In this document: in pieces, positions 8,805-18,023 of the stretch
How positions within the stretch are numbered: the first letter of the stretch is position 1
Layout of the letters: each line of letters begins with the position of its first letter
Assembly: GCA_965660945.1 (NCBI GenBank)
Contig: CBFIBS010000002.1
Location: 1-64,000 of the forward strand
Source of the DNA: UBA7985 sp002711265
GTDB lineage: Bacteria; Pseudomonadota; Alphaproteobacteria; UBA7985
Direction: 5' to 3'
Length of the DNA: 64,000 nt
Position numbers and translations under genes: made by a program
The notes under the pieces: generated by a model
What the model saw: only the letters and a program-made list of their open reading frames with translations
Databases searched by the model: none
What the model was told of the DNA's origin: nothing

Positions 8805-11363
8805 ATGAGCGTCGTCGTCGTTGAGTCCCCTTCCAAGGCTAAAACCATCAACAAGTACCTCGGTTCTGATTTCGAAGTTTTTGCGAGTTTCGGACACATC
8901 CGTGATCTGCCTGCCAAAGATGGCTCTGTCGATCCGGACAAGGATTTCGAGATGTCCTGGCTGGTCGAGGCGGATAGCAACAAGCGGCTCAAGGACATTG
9001 AAAAGGCGCTCAAGAATCACGACCAGCTGATCCTTGCCACCGACCCCGACCGCGAAGGCGAAGCAATCTCCTGGCACATCATGGATGAGCTGGAGAAGCG
9101 CGGAAAGCTCAAGGGCAAGGACGTCAAGCGCGTGGTCTTCAACGAGATCACCAAGACGGCCGTCAAAGACGCCTTCCAGCACCCCCGCATGGTCGATCAG
9201 GATCTGGTCGACGCCTACATGGCCCGGCGCGCGCTGGACTATCTGGTCGGCTTCAACCTCTCCCCCATCCTTTGGCGCAAGCTGCCGGGTTCCCGCTCCG
9301 CCGGCCGGGTGCAGTCCGTCGCGCTGCGGCTGATTTCAGAACGTGAAGCCGAGATCGAAACCTTCGTGCCGGTCGAATACTGGGACGTGATCGCCACGCT
9401 GAACGATGGCAAGTCGCAGCAACTGGCCGCGCGCCTGACACAGCTCGACGGCAAGAAGCTCACCAAATTCAGCCTCGGGGATGAGGCATCGGCCACCGCC
9501 GCGAAGGCCGTGGTTGAGAACGCCTCCACCCTGCGCGTGCTGGACATCGAGCAGAAGCAGCGGCGCCAGAACCCGTCACCGCCGTTCACCACTTCGACCC
9601 TGCAGCAGGAAGCCAGCCGCAAGCTCGGGTTCTCCGCCGCCCACACCATGCGCGTGGCGCAAAAACTCTATGAAGGCATGGAAATCGGCGGCGAGACCGT
9701 CGGCCTGATCACTTACATGCGGACCGACGGCGTCCAGCTGTCCAAGGAAGCGCTGGACAGCGCCCGGGACTTGATCGCCAGCGACTACGGCACCGCTTAC
9801 ATGCCCGAAAACCCGCGCTTCTATAAATCCAAGGCCAAGAACGCGCAGGAAGCCCACGAGGCCATCCGCCCGACCCTGCTCTCGCGCAAGCCCGACGACG
9901 TTGCCAAGGTGCTCGATAAGGATCAGCTGCGGCTCTACGCGCTGATCTGGAAGCGGACCATCGCCTGTCAGATGTCGGCAGCGGTCTTTGACCAGGTTGG
10001 TGTAGATATCGACGTAGACGCAGGCGCTGCCCAGCTCCGCGCCACGGGCTCGGTGCTGGCTTTTGACGGCTTCATCAAGGTCTATCAGGAAGGCCGCGAT
10101 GACAGCGCGGATGATGAGGATGAACAGCGCCTGCCACGGCTGGAACAGGGGCAGCTGCTGAACCGGGAAGGTGTCAAGGCCGAACAACACTTCACCGCCC
10201 CACCGCCACGCTACAGCGAAGCCACGCTGGTCAAGAAGATGGAAGAGCTCGGCATTGGCCGGCCCTCGACCTACGCCTCGATCATCTCGGTGCTGCAGGA
10301 TCGCGAGTACGTGCGCCTCGACCAGCGTCGTTTCATCCCCGCCGAGCGCGGACGGGTGGTCGTCGCCTTCCTGTCGAACTTCTTCCGGCGCTATGTCGAG
10401 TACGATTTCACCGCCGACCTTGAAGAACAGCTGGACGATATTTCCGGCGGTCGTCTGGCGTGGAAAAAGGTGCTGAACGCTTTCTGGACCGACTTCCACA
10501 AGCTGATCGAGGAAACCCAGGAGCTGCGGATTTCCGAGGTGATCGACGCGCTCGACGATACGCTGGGCGAACACTTCTTCCCTAGCCACAAGGAAGATGG
10601 CACGCCGCTGAATTTCGACCCGCGCAAATGTCCGTCCTGCGACGATGGCCGGCTGTCGCTGAAATTCGGCAAGACCGGCGGCTTCATCGGCTGCAACAAC
10701 TACCCGACCTGTCGCTTCACCGACCAGCTGACCCGCGGCAACACCGAACGCCCGCGCGAAGCCCCGAAGGACGACGAGCCGCTGGGTGCCGATCCGGCCA
10801 CGGGCCTGAGCATCTTCCTTAAAAAGGGCCCCTACGGCTGGTACGTGCAACTCGGCACGCCCGATGACGCCGGCGAGGGCAAGAAGCCCAAGCGCGCTTC
10901 CCTGCCCAAGGGTATGGAGCCATCCGACGTCACCCTCGATAAGGCGGTCGACCTGCTGGCCCTGCCCCGCGATGTCGGCGAGCACGAAGGTGAAATGGTG
11001 ACTGCCGGTATCGGTCGCTTCGGTCCTTTCGTGAAGAAGGGTTCGACCTACGCCAACATTCCCAAGGACGAGAGCGTGCTGGAGATCGGCCTGAACCGGG
11101 CCGTGGCGCTGATCGTCGAGAAGCAGAGCAAGATGAAAGGCGGCGGGGCCGCTGCCGGCACCGAGCTGGGTAAGCACCCCAAGGACGAGAAGCCTATCAC
11201 CCTGCACGACGGCCGCTATGGCCCCTACGTCAAGCACGGCCGGACCAATGCGACCTTGCCCAAGGGCAGCGACCCCAAGGCGGTAACGCTCGAAGAGGCC
11301 ATCGCCCTGATCGACGCTAAAAAAGGAAAAAAGACGCCTGCGAAAAAATCCGCTAAGAAGTAG
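8805..11363 (+). CDS. topA: DNA topoisomerase I
   Basis: An 852-residue type IA topoisomerase that relaxes negative supercoils. The Toprim domain has catalytic Glu7 (VVESPSKAK) and the DPDREGEA motif at 80-87. Active-site Tyr304 lies in GLITYMRTDG. A four-cysteine zinc ribbon (CPSC ... C ... C) follows near residues 605-635, then two or three C-terminal Toprim-associated beta repeats (GPYGWYVQLG, GRFGPFVKKG, GRYGPYVKHG), ending in a Lys-rich tail. I chose ATG 8805 because GGAGA lies just upstream; GTG 8790 would add five residues. It follows dprA closely, as in many alphaproteobacteria. Confidence 0.96.
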   Translation: MSVVVVESPSKAKTINKYLGSDFEVFASFGHIRDLPAKDGSVDPDKDFEMSWLVEADSNKRLKDIEKALKNHDQLILATDPDREGEAISWHIMDELEKRGKLKGKDVKRVVFNEITKTAVKDAFQHPRMVDQDLVDAYMARRALDYLVGFNLSPILWRKLPGSRSAGRVQSVALRLISEREAEIETFVPVEYWDVIATLNDGKSQQLAARLTQLDGKKLTKFSLGDEASATAAKAVVENASTLRVLDIEQKQRRQNPSPPFTTSTLQQEASRKLGFSAAHTMRVAQKLYEGMEIGGETVGLITYMRTDGVQLSKEALDSARDLIASDYGTAYMPENPRFYKSKAKNAQEAHEAIRPTLLSRKPDDVAKVLDKDQLRLYALIWKRTIACQMSAAVFDQVGVDIDVDAGAAQLRATGSVLAFDGFIKVYQEGRDDSADDEDEQRLPRLEQGQLLNREGVKAEQHFTAPPPRYSEATLVKKMEELGIGRPSTYASIISVLQDREYVRLDQRRFIPAERGRVVVAFLSNFFRRYVEYDFTADLEEQLDDISGGRLAWKKVLNAFWTDFHKLIEETQELRISEVIDALDDTLGEHFFPSHKEDGTPLNFDPRKCPSCDDGRLSLKFGKTGGFIGCNNYPTCRFTDQLTRGNTERPREAPKDDEPLGADPATGLSIFLKKGPYGWYVQLGTPDDAGEGKKPKRASLPKGMEPSDVTLDKAVDLLALPRDVGEHEGEMVTAGIGRFGPFVKKGSTYANIPKDESVLEIGLNRAVALIVEKQSKMKGGGAAAGTELGKHPKDEKPITLHDGRYGPYVKHGRTNATLPKGSDPKAVTLEEAIALIDAKKGKKTPAKKSAKK

Positions 11364-11388
11364 CGGCAGGATTATGCGAACCCGATCG

Positions 11389-11407
11389 GCTGCCCGAGCA
11401 GGGCAGC
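11389..11407 (+). other. GC-rich hairpin between topA and rnr
   Basis: A perfect 7-bp stem (gctgccc / gggcagc) with a five-base loop lies 25 bases after the topA stop codon. No T-run follows, so it is not a classical Rho-independent terminator. It may stabilise the topA 3' end or be a Rho-related or processing structure. Confidence 0.35.
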
Positions 11408-11458
11408 TGGTCCGCGATCTGTTCCAGGCCTCTCATTTTCAGGTGCACCCTGTCCTCT

Positions 11459-13723
11459 ATGGCAAAATCAAAGCGTGACGCGGCGAGCCCGGATACCGGC
11501 CACCTTGACCGGCAAGCGATCCTCGACTTCGTCCGGCAAAATCCAGAGCAGGCCAATAAGCGCGCGATCGCCAAGCATTTCGGCATCAAGGGCGGCGCGC
11601 GGGTCTGGCTCAAGACCCTGCTGAAGCAGCTGGAGCGCGATGGCCTGATCGAGGCGAGTGCGCCCAAGTCTCGCTGGAACCGGCAGTCGTTGCCCGGCGT
11701 CCTGCCGCTGGAAATCCTTGCCCCGGATCAGGACGGCGACGTGGCCTGCCTGCCCATCGAGCGGGACTTTCGCGGTGCGCCGCCCCGCATTTACCTCGCT
11801 GAAGGCACGCTGGAGACGGCGCCCGCACCCGGCGATCGGGTGCTGGCAAAGATTGAACCCGGCGAAGAAGGCAGCTTCCTCGCGCGCCCGTTCAAGACCC
11901 TGCCCCGCCCCCGGCTGGATATCATTGTCGGCGTGGTCGAGGCTGGTGACACAATCCGACCCACCGACAAGCGGATCAAAAACGACTTCGTCATCCGCGA
12001 GGAGGACCGCGAGGCAGCCGAACCGGGCTCGCTGGTCCGGGCCGAAATCATGGGAACCGGGCGGCTGGGTCTGCTCCGCGCCCGCATCCTTGAAGTTCTG
12101 GGAAAGCAGGACGATGTCGGGGCGATTTCGCTGGTCTCTGCCGCAGAACACCAGCTGCGGCTGAACTTCCCCGACGCGGCCCTCGAAGAAGCCGCTGCTG
12201 CCGGCCCCGTCACCGAAGACAGACGCACGGACTTCCGCGACATGCAGCTGGTGACCATCGACGGGGCTGATGCCCGTGACTTCGACGATGCAGTCTGGGC
12301 CGAGCGGCTCGCCGACGACGCTGGCTTCCACATTCTGGTCGCCATTGCCGACGTGGCACACTACGTGAGGCCGGATTCCGCGCTGGACCGCGAAGCCAAG
12401 CTCCGCGGTAACTCCTGCTACTTTCCGGACCGGGTCCTGCCCATGCTGCCCGAGGCGCTGTCCAACGGGTGGTGCAGTTTGGTGCCGCACGAAGATCGCG
12501 GCTGTCTGGTCGCGGACATGCGTATTGATATGGAGGGTCGACTGACCCACCGGCGCTTTCGGCGCGGGATCATGCGCTCGGCGGCGCGACTGACCTACGA
12601 ACGGGTCGAAGCCGCGCTCAAGGGTGCGCCAGATGAAGAGCTTGCACCGCTGGTCGAGCCACGGCTGATCCCCTTGCGCGACGCCTTCGAAGTGCTTCTG
12701 GCGGCCCGGGAGCGGCGCGGGGCGCTGGACCTCGACGTGCCCGAACGCGTCATCGAGCTGTCGGAGGACAAGCGCGAGGTGGTCGATATCCGCCCGCGCG
12801 AGCGACTGACCTCGCACCACATCATCGAAGAGATGATGATCCTCGCCAATGTCGCAGCCGCCGAGGCCCTCGAAGCGGTCGAGCAGTCGGTCATGTACCG
12901 CGTCCACGACCACCCTGACCCGATCAAGCTTGAGCACCTCGCCAACCTGCTCGAAGGCACCCCGGCCAGCCTCGCCCGCGGGGTCCGGCTGACCGCCGGG
13001 CAGCTCAACGGCATCCTCAAGCGGGTCGAAGGCGAGGACTATGCGCCGATGATCAACGAAGCGGTGCTGCGCAGTCAGGCTCAGGCCGTCTACGCACCCC
13101 GCAATATCGGTCACTTTGGGCTGGGCCTGCGCAGCTATGCCCACTTCACCAGCCCCATCCGCCGCTATGCCGACCTAACCGTGCACCGGGCGCTGATCGA
13201 GGCCTTCGGGCTGGGCGTCGGCGGTCAGGCGCTGGGCGCCTCCGACGCACCGATCCCGCTGGGCGAGCAGATTTCCGAGTGTGAGCGGCGGGCGGCCTAC
13301 GCCGAACGCAGCGCCAAGGACCGCTACCTCGCCGCCTACCACGCCAACCATGTCGGGCAGGTGTTCGAGGCCCGGGTCAGCAGCGTTACCAAATTTGGGC
13401 TCTTCGCCGAACTCGATCCCTCCGGCGCGCATGCGCTGGTGCCCATGGGCCTGCTGCCCGATGACCGCTATGACTTCGACGCCAGCCAGTCCCGGCTGGA
13501 GGGGCGCCGCTGGGGGCGGGTGTTCTCGCTGGCCCAGCGGCTGAGCCTGCGGCTGGTGGAGGCTGATGGCCTGACCGGCTCACTGGTGGCCGAAGTGGTG
13601 GGTGAAATCGAGCCTTCGTCCTTCGAAAGTCTGCGCCCCGAGTCCCAGAAGTCGCGGAGTAAGTCCGCCGCAAAATCGACCAGAAAGAAGTCTAATGCCA
13701 GACGGAAATACCAGCGTCGGTGA
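11459..13723 (+). CDS. rnr: ribonuclease R
   Basis: A 754-residue RNase II/R-family 3'-5' exoribonuclease, used to degrade structured RNA and in rRNA quality control. An N-terminal winged-helix region (about 15-75) and cold-shock domains precede the RNB catalytic domain (about 255-590), whose metal-binding Asp cluster is in DGADARDFDDAV near 268-279. An S1 domain follows near 625-710, and a Lys/Arg/Ser-rich tail ends the protein, as in RNase R rather than RNase II. There is no ribosome binding site near the ATG, so the start is less certain than the identity. The gene sits between topA and the S41 peptidase. Confidence 0.95.
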   Translation: MAKSKRDAASPDTGHLDRQAILDFVRQNPEQANKRAIAKHFGIKGGARVWLKTLLKQLERDGLIEASAPKSRWNRQSLPGVLPLEILAPDQDGDVACLPIERDFRGAPPRIYLAEGTLETAPAPGDRVLAKIEPGEEGSFLARPFKTLPRPRLDIIVGVVEAGDTIRPTDKRIKNDFVIREEDREAAEPGSLVRAEIMGTGRLGLLRARILEVLGKQDDVGAISLVSAAEHQLRLNFPDAALEEAAAAGPVTEDRRTDFRDMQLVTIDGADARDFDDAVWAERLADDAGFHILVAIADVAHYVRPDSALDREAKLRGNSCYFPDRVLPMLPEALSNGWCSLVPHEDRGCLVADMRIDMEGRLTHRRFRRGIMRSAARLTYERVEAALKGAPDEELAPLVEPRLIPLRDAFEVLLAARERRGALDLDVPERVIELSEDKREVVDIRPRERLTSHHIIEEMMILANVAAAEALEAVEQSVMYRVHDHPDPIKLEHLANLLEGTPASLARGVRLTAGQLNGILKRVEGEDYAPMINEAVLRSQAQAVYAPRNIGHFGLGLRSYAHFTSPIRRYADLTVHRALIEAFGLGVGGQALGASDAPIPLGEQISECERRAAYAERSAKDRYLAAYHANHVGQVFEARVSSVTKFGLFAELDPSGAHALVPMGLLPDDRYDFDASQSRLEGRRWGRVFSLAQRLSLRLVEADGLTGSLVAEVVGEIEPSSFESLRPESQKSRSKSAAKSTRKKSNARRKYQRR

Positions 13724-13835
13724 AGGAACCAGCACCGGGCCGCAGAAAGGCGCCTGCAGGTGCGCATAAGACTCGCCGTATGAGGCAAAGGCGACTCTAA
13801 CCGCTATGGTTGGATCGTATTTTAAGGATTTGTTG

Positions 13836-15476
13836 ATGCCCGCGAACCCATTCCGGTTTGTCCTCCGCGCCTTGCCCCAGATGCTCGGATCACTGCTGAT
13901 GCTGGTGCTGATTGGCTGTGACTCGCAGATGGTCACTGCACGCTTTGCCGAGGCGCAGGCACAGACCAACTCGGGCATTATCATGCCAGACGAACTCCGC
14001 GCAGCGCTGGAAGAGGCCCTGCCCCCGGCAGACGAGGCCACGCGACCGATCCCTGACGCCGACGAAGCCTTTCTCTACGGGGTCGGCATCGGCGCCATTC
14101 AGGAGCTCTACGTCGAAGCCTACCACCCGCGCGAAATCGCCATGGCGGGGCTGGAACGGCTGGGTAATCAGGCTGATTTCAGCCTGTCTTCAGCCGATGG
14201 TCAGACCGTGATTGAAGGCCCGGGGGGCAAAGCGACCTTCGACGAGCCGGTCGGCGACTACTATCTCGAATGGGGCCTGCACTCGGCCTTCATCGCCATG
14301 CACATGCTGACCTCCAGCGAACGCATCCGGCGCATCCCCCAGACCCAGCGCGAATCCTTTATCTTCGACGGCTACATGGGGCTGCTCGACGGTGTTTCGA
14401 TTTACCTGCCCGCAGCCGAAGCGGAAATGTTCCGTGATGACGTGTTCGGCTTTGGGGGTCTGGGCATCCTGATCGCTTACGAGGAAAATGGCATTCGGGT
14501 GCGCGAAGTCATCGTCGGTGGCCCAGCGGACCGAGCGGGTGTGATGCAGGGAGACCTGCTCACCCATATCGGCGGACGGCGGATCACGGGTCGCATGAGC
14601 GAAGATTTTGTGCTCGGCCTGCTGCGCGGTCCTGTCGGTTCCACGGCAAGGGTGATGATCCAGCGCGATGGCAAGACCCTGCGACGCGCGGTAATCCGGG
14701 AGATCGTTGCCTTGCCCTCGCTGCGCGGTGAGATGGTCGGCGATGTCGCCGTGATCCAGATGGCGGTGTTCTCAGAGCAATCCACGGCCGAGTTCATGAG
14801 CGTGGTTCAGGACCTGCGGGAGGAGCACCCTGCGAGCTGGTTGATCGACCTTCGGGAAAACCCCGGCGGCCTGAAAACGGTGGCGCAGGAAATTGCCGAT
14901 CTCGTGGTCGGCGAAGGCCCGATCCTGGTTTCGGCCGGCCGTGACGTAGACAACAAGTCAACCGTGACCGCTGCACCCAACGACGTGCTGCTGGGGGCGC
15001 CGCTGCTGGTGCTGATCAACGGCAACTCGGCGAGCGCATCGGAAATCCTTGCCTCGGCCGTTCAGGACAACGGTCGCGGGATCGTTGTTGGCTCGACCTC
15101 CTTCGGCAAAGGCTCGATCCAGACCAGCTTCGACCTGCCAAACGGCGCGCTGATGACCGTCACGTCCGGTGCGTTTTTCGCGCCCTCCGGTGCACCGCTG
15201 AACAAGACCGGCGTTACTCCGAACGTCTGCTTTACCGACCGGAAGACCGGGAAGGTGATCGATGATTTCCGCGGTGAAAGCCCGGATATCGCCGCACTGC
15301 GCGCGCGGGCGCTGCTCGCCCGGGACAGCGCAGATATGGATGACTACCGCGAAGTGTGCCCGCCGACAGAGCGCTACACGGAGGACGATGCCGACCTCGC
15401 GCTCGAGCTGGCCCAGAACGTCGAGGCCTACCACCGCATCCTTTCAGCCAGCGCAAGCCTGTCATCCCTGCGCTAG
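13836..15476 (+). CDS. S41 family C-terminal processing peptidase, predicted lipoprotein
   Basis: A 546-residue periplasmic serine protease. AAGGA eight to nine bases upstream supports ATG 13836; an upstream ATG at 13806 in the same frame lacks a binding site. The first 28 residues are a lipoprotein signal with lipobox LIGC, placing the lipidated Cys at 28 and Asp at 29; Asp at +2 is the inner-membrane retention signal in E. coli. A helical region, a PDZ domain (GIRVREVIVGGPADRAGVMQGD, split around residue 235) and the S41 catalytic domain follow. The nucleophile is in NGNSASASE and the general base Lys in STSFGKGS. The sequence between topA-rnr and rpmG is a recurring alphaproteobacterial neighbourhood. 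Substrate unknown. Confidence 0.88.
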   Translation: MPANPFRFVLRALPQMLGSLLMLVLIGCDSQMVTARFAEAQAQTNSGIIMPDELRAALEEALPPADEATRPIPDADEAFLYGVGIGAIQELYVEAYHPREIAMAGLERLGNQADFSLSSADGQTVIEGPGGKATFDEPVGDYYLEWGLHSAFIAMHMLTSSERIRRIPQTQRESFIFDGYMGLLDGVSIYLPAAEAEMFRDDVFGFGGLGILIAYEENGIRVREVIVGGPADRAGVMQGDLLTHIGGRRITGRMSEDFVLGLLRGPVGSTARVMIQRDGKTLRRAVIREIVALPSLRGEMVGDVAVIQMAVFSEQSTAEFMSVVQDLREEHPASWLIDLRENPGGLKTVAQEIADLVVGEGPILVSAGRDVDNKSTVTAAPNDVLLGAPLLVLINGNSASASEILASAVQDNGRGIVVGSTSFGKGSIQTSFDLPNGALMTVTSGAFFAPSGAPLNKTGVTPNVCFTDRKTGKVIDDFRGESPDIAALRARALLARDSADMDDYREVCPPTERYTEDDADLALELAQNVEAYHRILSASASLSSLR

Positions 15477-15482
15477 ACGCGC

Positions 15483-15510
15483 TTGACTCACCGTCGCTGG
15501 CGTTTACGGT
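15483..15510 (+). promoter_or_regulatory. predicted sigma-70 promoter of rpmG
   Basis: TTGACT at 15483-15488 and TACGGT at 15505-15510 are separated by 16 bases, ending 35 bases before the rpmG ATG. The -35 box matches five of six consensus bases; the -10 matches only at its ends. Placement between a stop codon and a small gene that has its own terminator supports it. Confidence 0.5.
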
Positions 15511-15545
15511 GCGCCCCAATTTGTTGAAACAAGGAGCTCCGGGCC

Positions 15546-15713
15546 ATGGCTAAACCCGCTAGCGTGCTCATCAAGATGGTCAGCACGGCCGACACCGGTT
15601 ACTTCTACGTGAAGAAGAAGAACACCCGTACTTCCACTGAAAAGCTGGAAATGCGCAAATACGATCCCGTTGCTCGCAAGCACGTCGTCTTCAAAGAATC
15701 GAAGATGAAGTAA
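15546..15713 (+). CDS. rpmG: 50S ribosomal protein L33
   Basis: A 55-residue L33 of the long, cysteine-free (zinc-independent) type. The protein starts MAKPASVLIKMVSTADTGYF and has the typical YVKKKNTRT and the MRKYDPVARKHVVFKESK ending. AAGGAG lies about ten bases before the ATG. With a promoter just upstream and a strong terminator 28 bases after the stop, it looks monocistronic. Confidence 0.97.
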   Translation: MAKPASVLIKMVSTADTGYFYVKKKNTRTSTEKLEMRKYDPVARKHVVFKESKMK

Positions 15714-15740
15714 GCGTCGAGTGACACTCAAAAGACCCGG

Positions 15741-15780
15741 AAAGGGGCGGTGCCAAAGCGGCAACCGCCCCTTTTCTTTT
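15741..15780 (+). terminator. Rho-independent terminator after rpmG
   Basis: A long GC-rich stem (aaaggggcgg paired with ccgcccctttt, extended by tgcc/ggca) is followed by ttttctttt. It ends the rpmG transcript. The dinB ribosome binding site begins 41 bases later, so dinB needs its own promoter or read-through. Confidence 0.92.
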
Positions 15781-15834
15781 CTCATCCCACGGCAACATGA
15801 GTAGAAACCGACCGCAGGACAGGAGACCAGAGCC

Positions 15835-17034
15835 CTGCACGCCAGCCCCGACCATCGCCTGTGCCGAAGCTGCCTGACGCTAGACCCGCCGGGGACCAGC
15901 GAGAGCCGATGCGGCGCCTGCGGCAGTGCCCGCGTGGTCCGGCACGCGGAGCTGACCACCCTCGCCCTCGCCCATATCGACTGCGACGCCTTCTACGCGG
16001 CTGTTGAAAAGCGCGATGATCCGTCGATCCGCCACCGCCCGGTGATCGTCGGCGGCGGTCAGCGCGGGGTTGTGACCACGGCCTGCTATCTTGCGCGGAT
16101 ACAGGGCGTGCGCTCGGCCATGCCGATGTTCAAGGCCCGGCAGCTCTGCCCACAGGCGGTGATCATCAAGCCCGACATGGCCAAGTACCGCGAAACCGGC
16201 ATGGCCGTGCGAGAGCACTTTCGCGCCTTGACCAGCAACGTCGAACCGCTCTCGATCGACGAGGCCTTTCTGGACCTCAGCGGGGTTCTCGAGACAGGGC
16301 GAATCCCAGCGCTGGAGCTGGCCCGGCTGGCGCAGAATGTCCAGGATCAGGAGGGTATCACCATCTCGGTCGGTCTGTCGCACAACAAGCTGCTGGCCAA
16401 GATCGCCTCGGACCTCGACAAGCCCGACGGCTTTGCGGTGCTGGGTCGGGCCGAAGCCGCTGACTTTCTCGCCGACAAGCCGGTCAAGCTGATCTGGGGC
16501 GTGGGACCGGCCACCGCCAAGCGGATGCACGACCTGGGCATCTCCCGCATCGGGCAGCTGCGCGCCTTCCCGCGCGAGGACATGACCCGGCTGTTCGGGC
16601 GCTTCGGCGACCGCCTCTATGACTTTTGCCGGGGCGAGGACCCGCGGCGGGTGCGAGAGGGCCGGGCTTCCAAGTCGGTCAGCTCGGAAACAACGCTGTC
16701 GGCAGACACGGGCGAACTGGCCGCCCTGACCCGCGTTGTCGAGCGGCTCTCCCACCGGGTCGGCGAGCGGCTGGCGCGGTACGAGCTGAGCGGCCGACGG
16801 GTGACCCTGAAGCTGAAGACCTCGGATTTTGAGATTCTGACCCGCAGCCAGACGCTGGAAGGGTACACGGCGGATGCGCGGGTCCTGTTCTCCGTTGCCC
16901 AGAGATTGCTTTCGCAGGAAGTCCGCCGACAGCCGCTGCAGACCTACCGCCTGCTCGGGGTCGGCGTGGCTGAATTCGACAACAGCGGGGAAGACGCGGC
17001 CAGCGGCGAAAGCATCGATGCCGAAAACGACTAG
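15835..17034 (+). CDS. dinB: DNA polymerase IV, with N-terminal four-cysteine extension and likely CTG start
   Basis: A Y-family translesion polymerase, 399 residues from CTG 15835 or 366 from GTG 15934. The catalytic core is intact: IDCDAFYAAVEKRDD with the first metal-binding Asp, SIDEAFLDLSG with the Asp-Glu pair, then the SVGLSHNKLLAKIASDLDKP fingers segment, a helix-hairpin-helix near LIWGVGPATAKRM and the little-finger domain. The frame stays open upstream of GTG 15934 to a TAG near 15800 and encodes CRSC...CGACGSARVVRHAEL, matching the zinc-ribbon-like N-terminal extension I know from many alphaproteobacterial DinB proteins. No ATG, GTG or TTG exists upstream in this frame, but CTG 15835 has AGGAG at 15821-15825 with nine bases of spacing. 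A GTG start would remove all four cysteines. Confidence 0.9.
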   Translation: MHASPDHRLCRSCLTLDPPGTSESRCGACGSARVVRHAELTTLALAHIDCDAFYAAVEKRDDPSIRHRPVIVGGGQRGVVTTACYLARIQGVRSAMPMFKARQLCPQAVIIKPDMAKYRETGMAVREHFRALTSNVEPLSIDEAFLDLSGVLETGRIPALELARLAQNVQDQEGITISVGLSHNKLLAKIASDLDKPDGFAVLGRAEAADFLADKPVKLIWGVGPATAKRMHDLGISRIGQLRAFPREDMTRLFGRFGDRLYDFCRGEDPRRVREGRASKSVSSETTLSADTGELAALTRVVERLSHRVGERLARYELSGRRVTLKLKTSDFEILTRSQTLEGYTADARVLFSVAQRLLSQEVRRQPLQTYRLLGVGVAEFDNSGEDAASGESIDAEND

Positions 17035-18023
17035 TCGAAGAACGCCTGCGACCAGCCGACGTACATGGGGTCGCGCTGCCCCCGTCCATGGAACCCGACG
17101 TGTCCCCCGGTCCGGGTCAGGACCGGGCTAAGCCTCGGGTTCTTCGCCCATGGTACAGCCCGGTAAGGCTCGATATCGATCCAGGGGTCGTCAGCGGCAG
17201 AAACCACCAGACAGGGTATGCGGGCGTCGGGCAGGAACTGCTGGGCCGAGTTGGCGAGATAGTATTCGTTGGCTGAGCCATAGCCATGGTCCGGCGCGGT
17301 GAAATGCTCATCCAGCTCGCCGATGCTTTCAATCCGGCGCAAATGGGCGATCTCGGCCTGCGTCCTGCCCGGCTGCATTGGCCCGAGGCGACGAATCTTC
17401 CGCACCATGTAGATTGAATAGATGAAGTTGCGCCGCCGTGAAAACCGGTTGGCGGTCGCAACCAGATCGATGGGCGCCGACACAGAGGCGATGCGATGGT
17501 GGTCGGCGGCCTCGATGAAGGCGGTTTCGCTCGCCGCCTTGAGCAGCATGTTTCCACCCAGCGAAATCCCGATCCACGCCAGCTTGCCCGTATCGGCGCG
17601 CGCAGCCAGCGCCGCAGCGATGGCTTCCAGATCCGTGGTGAAGCCCGCGTGGTAGTTGCGCTGGCACAGCGGTCGCGACGACCCCGCACCGCGCAGGTTC
17701 ATCCTGACCACCGGATGGCCTTGCCGTGCAAAGGCGCCCGCGAGCACCCGCATATAACCCCGGTCGAGATCACCCATCATGCCGTGCAGCAGGACCACCG
17801 TTGGCCGTTCCAGCCCGGCCGATTTACCGCTGCCGGGCTGGCACAGGCGCTCCCCGGTCAGCACGTCACCGGACCCGTCCAGCGTCGCGATCTGCAGGGC
17901 TTCGTCCTCCAGGTCATCGAGACTGACCCTTGGCGGCGACAGCACAGCCGCCATGGTCTGCAGGTCGCCACCGAACCAGGGCGCGCGTGGGGGGAAATCG
18001 GCATCAAAGGCGGTTTGGCTCAT
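17031..18023 (-). CDS. alpha/beta hydrolase, YheT family
   Basis: A 330-residue alpha/beta hydrolase of the YheT/EMB8 group (esterase-like, substrate unknown). The start PRAPWFGGDLQTM is characteristic of the group. HGMMGD forms the oxyanion strand near 80, the nucleophile elbow is GISLGG near 148, the acid lies in SAADDPWID and the catalytic His in TGGHVGFHG. It begins at an ATG overlapping the lpxB stop by four bases, so it is the last gene of the rseP-lpxB run. Its 3' end overlaps the dinB stop by four bases on the other strand. A role in envelope lipid metabolism is suggested only by position. Confidence 0.85.
   Translation of the reverse strand: MSQTAFDADFPPRAPWFGGDLQTMAAVLSPPRVSLDDLEDEALQIATLDGSGDVLTGERLCQPGSGKSAGLERPTVVLLHGMMGDLDRGYMRVLAGAFARQGHPVVRMNLRGAGSSRPLCQRNYHAGFTTDLEAIAAALAARADTGKLAWIGISLGGNMLLKAASETAFIEAADHHRIASVSAPIDLVATANRFSRRRNFIYSIYMVRKIRRLGPMQPGRTQAEIAHLRRIESIGELDEHFTAPDHGYGSANEYYLANSAQQFLPDARIPCLVVSAADDPWIDIEPYRAVPWAKNPRLSPVLTRTGGHVGFHGRGQRDPMYVGWSQAFFD

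Noticed and set aside
15797..15874. Short frame starting at ATG 15797 upstream of dinB as a leader peptide
   Set aside because: It is out of frame with dinB, has no good ribosome binding site and ends within 26 codons; the CTG start with AGGAG explains the region better.
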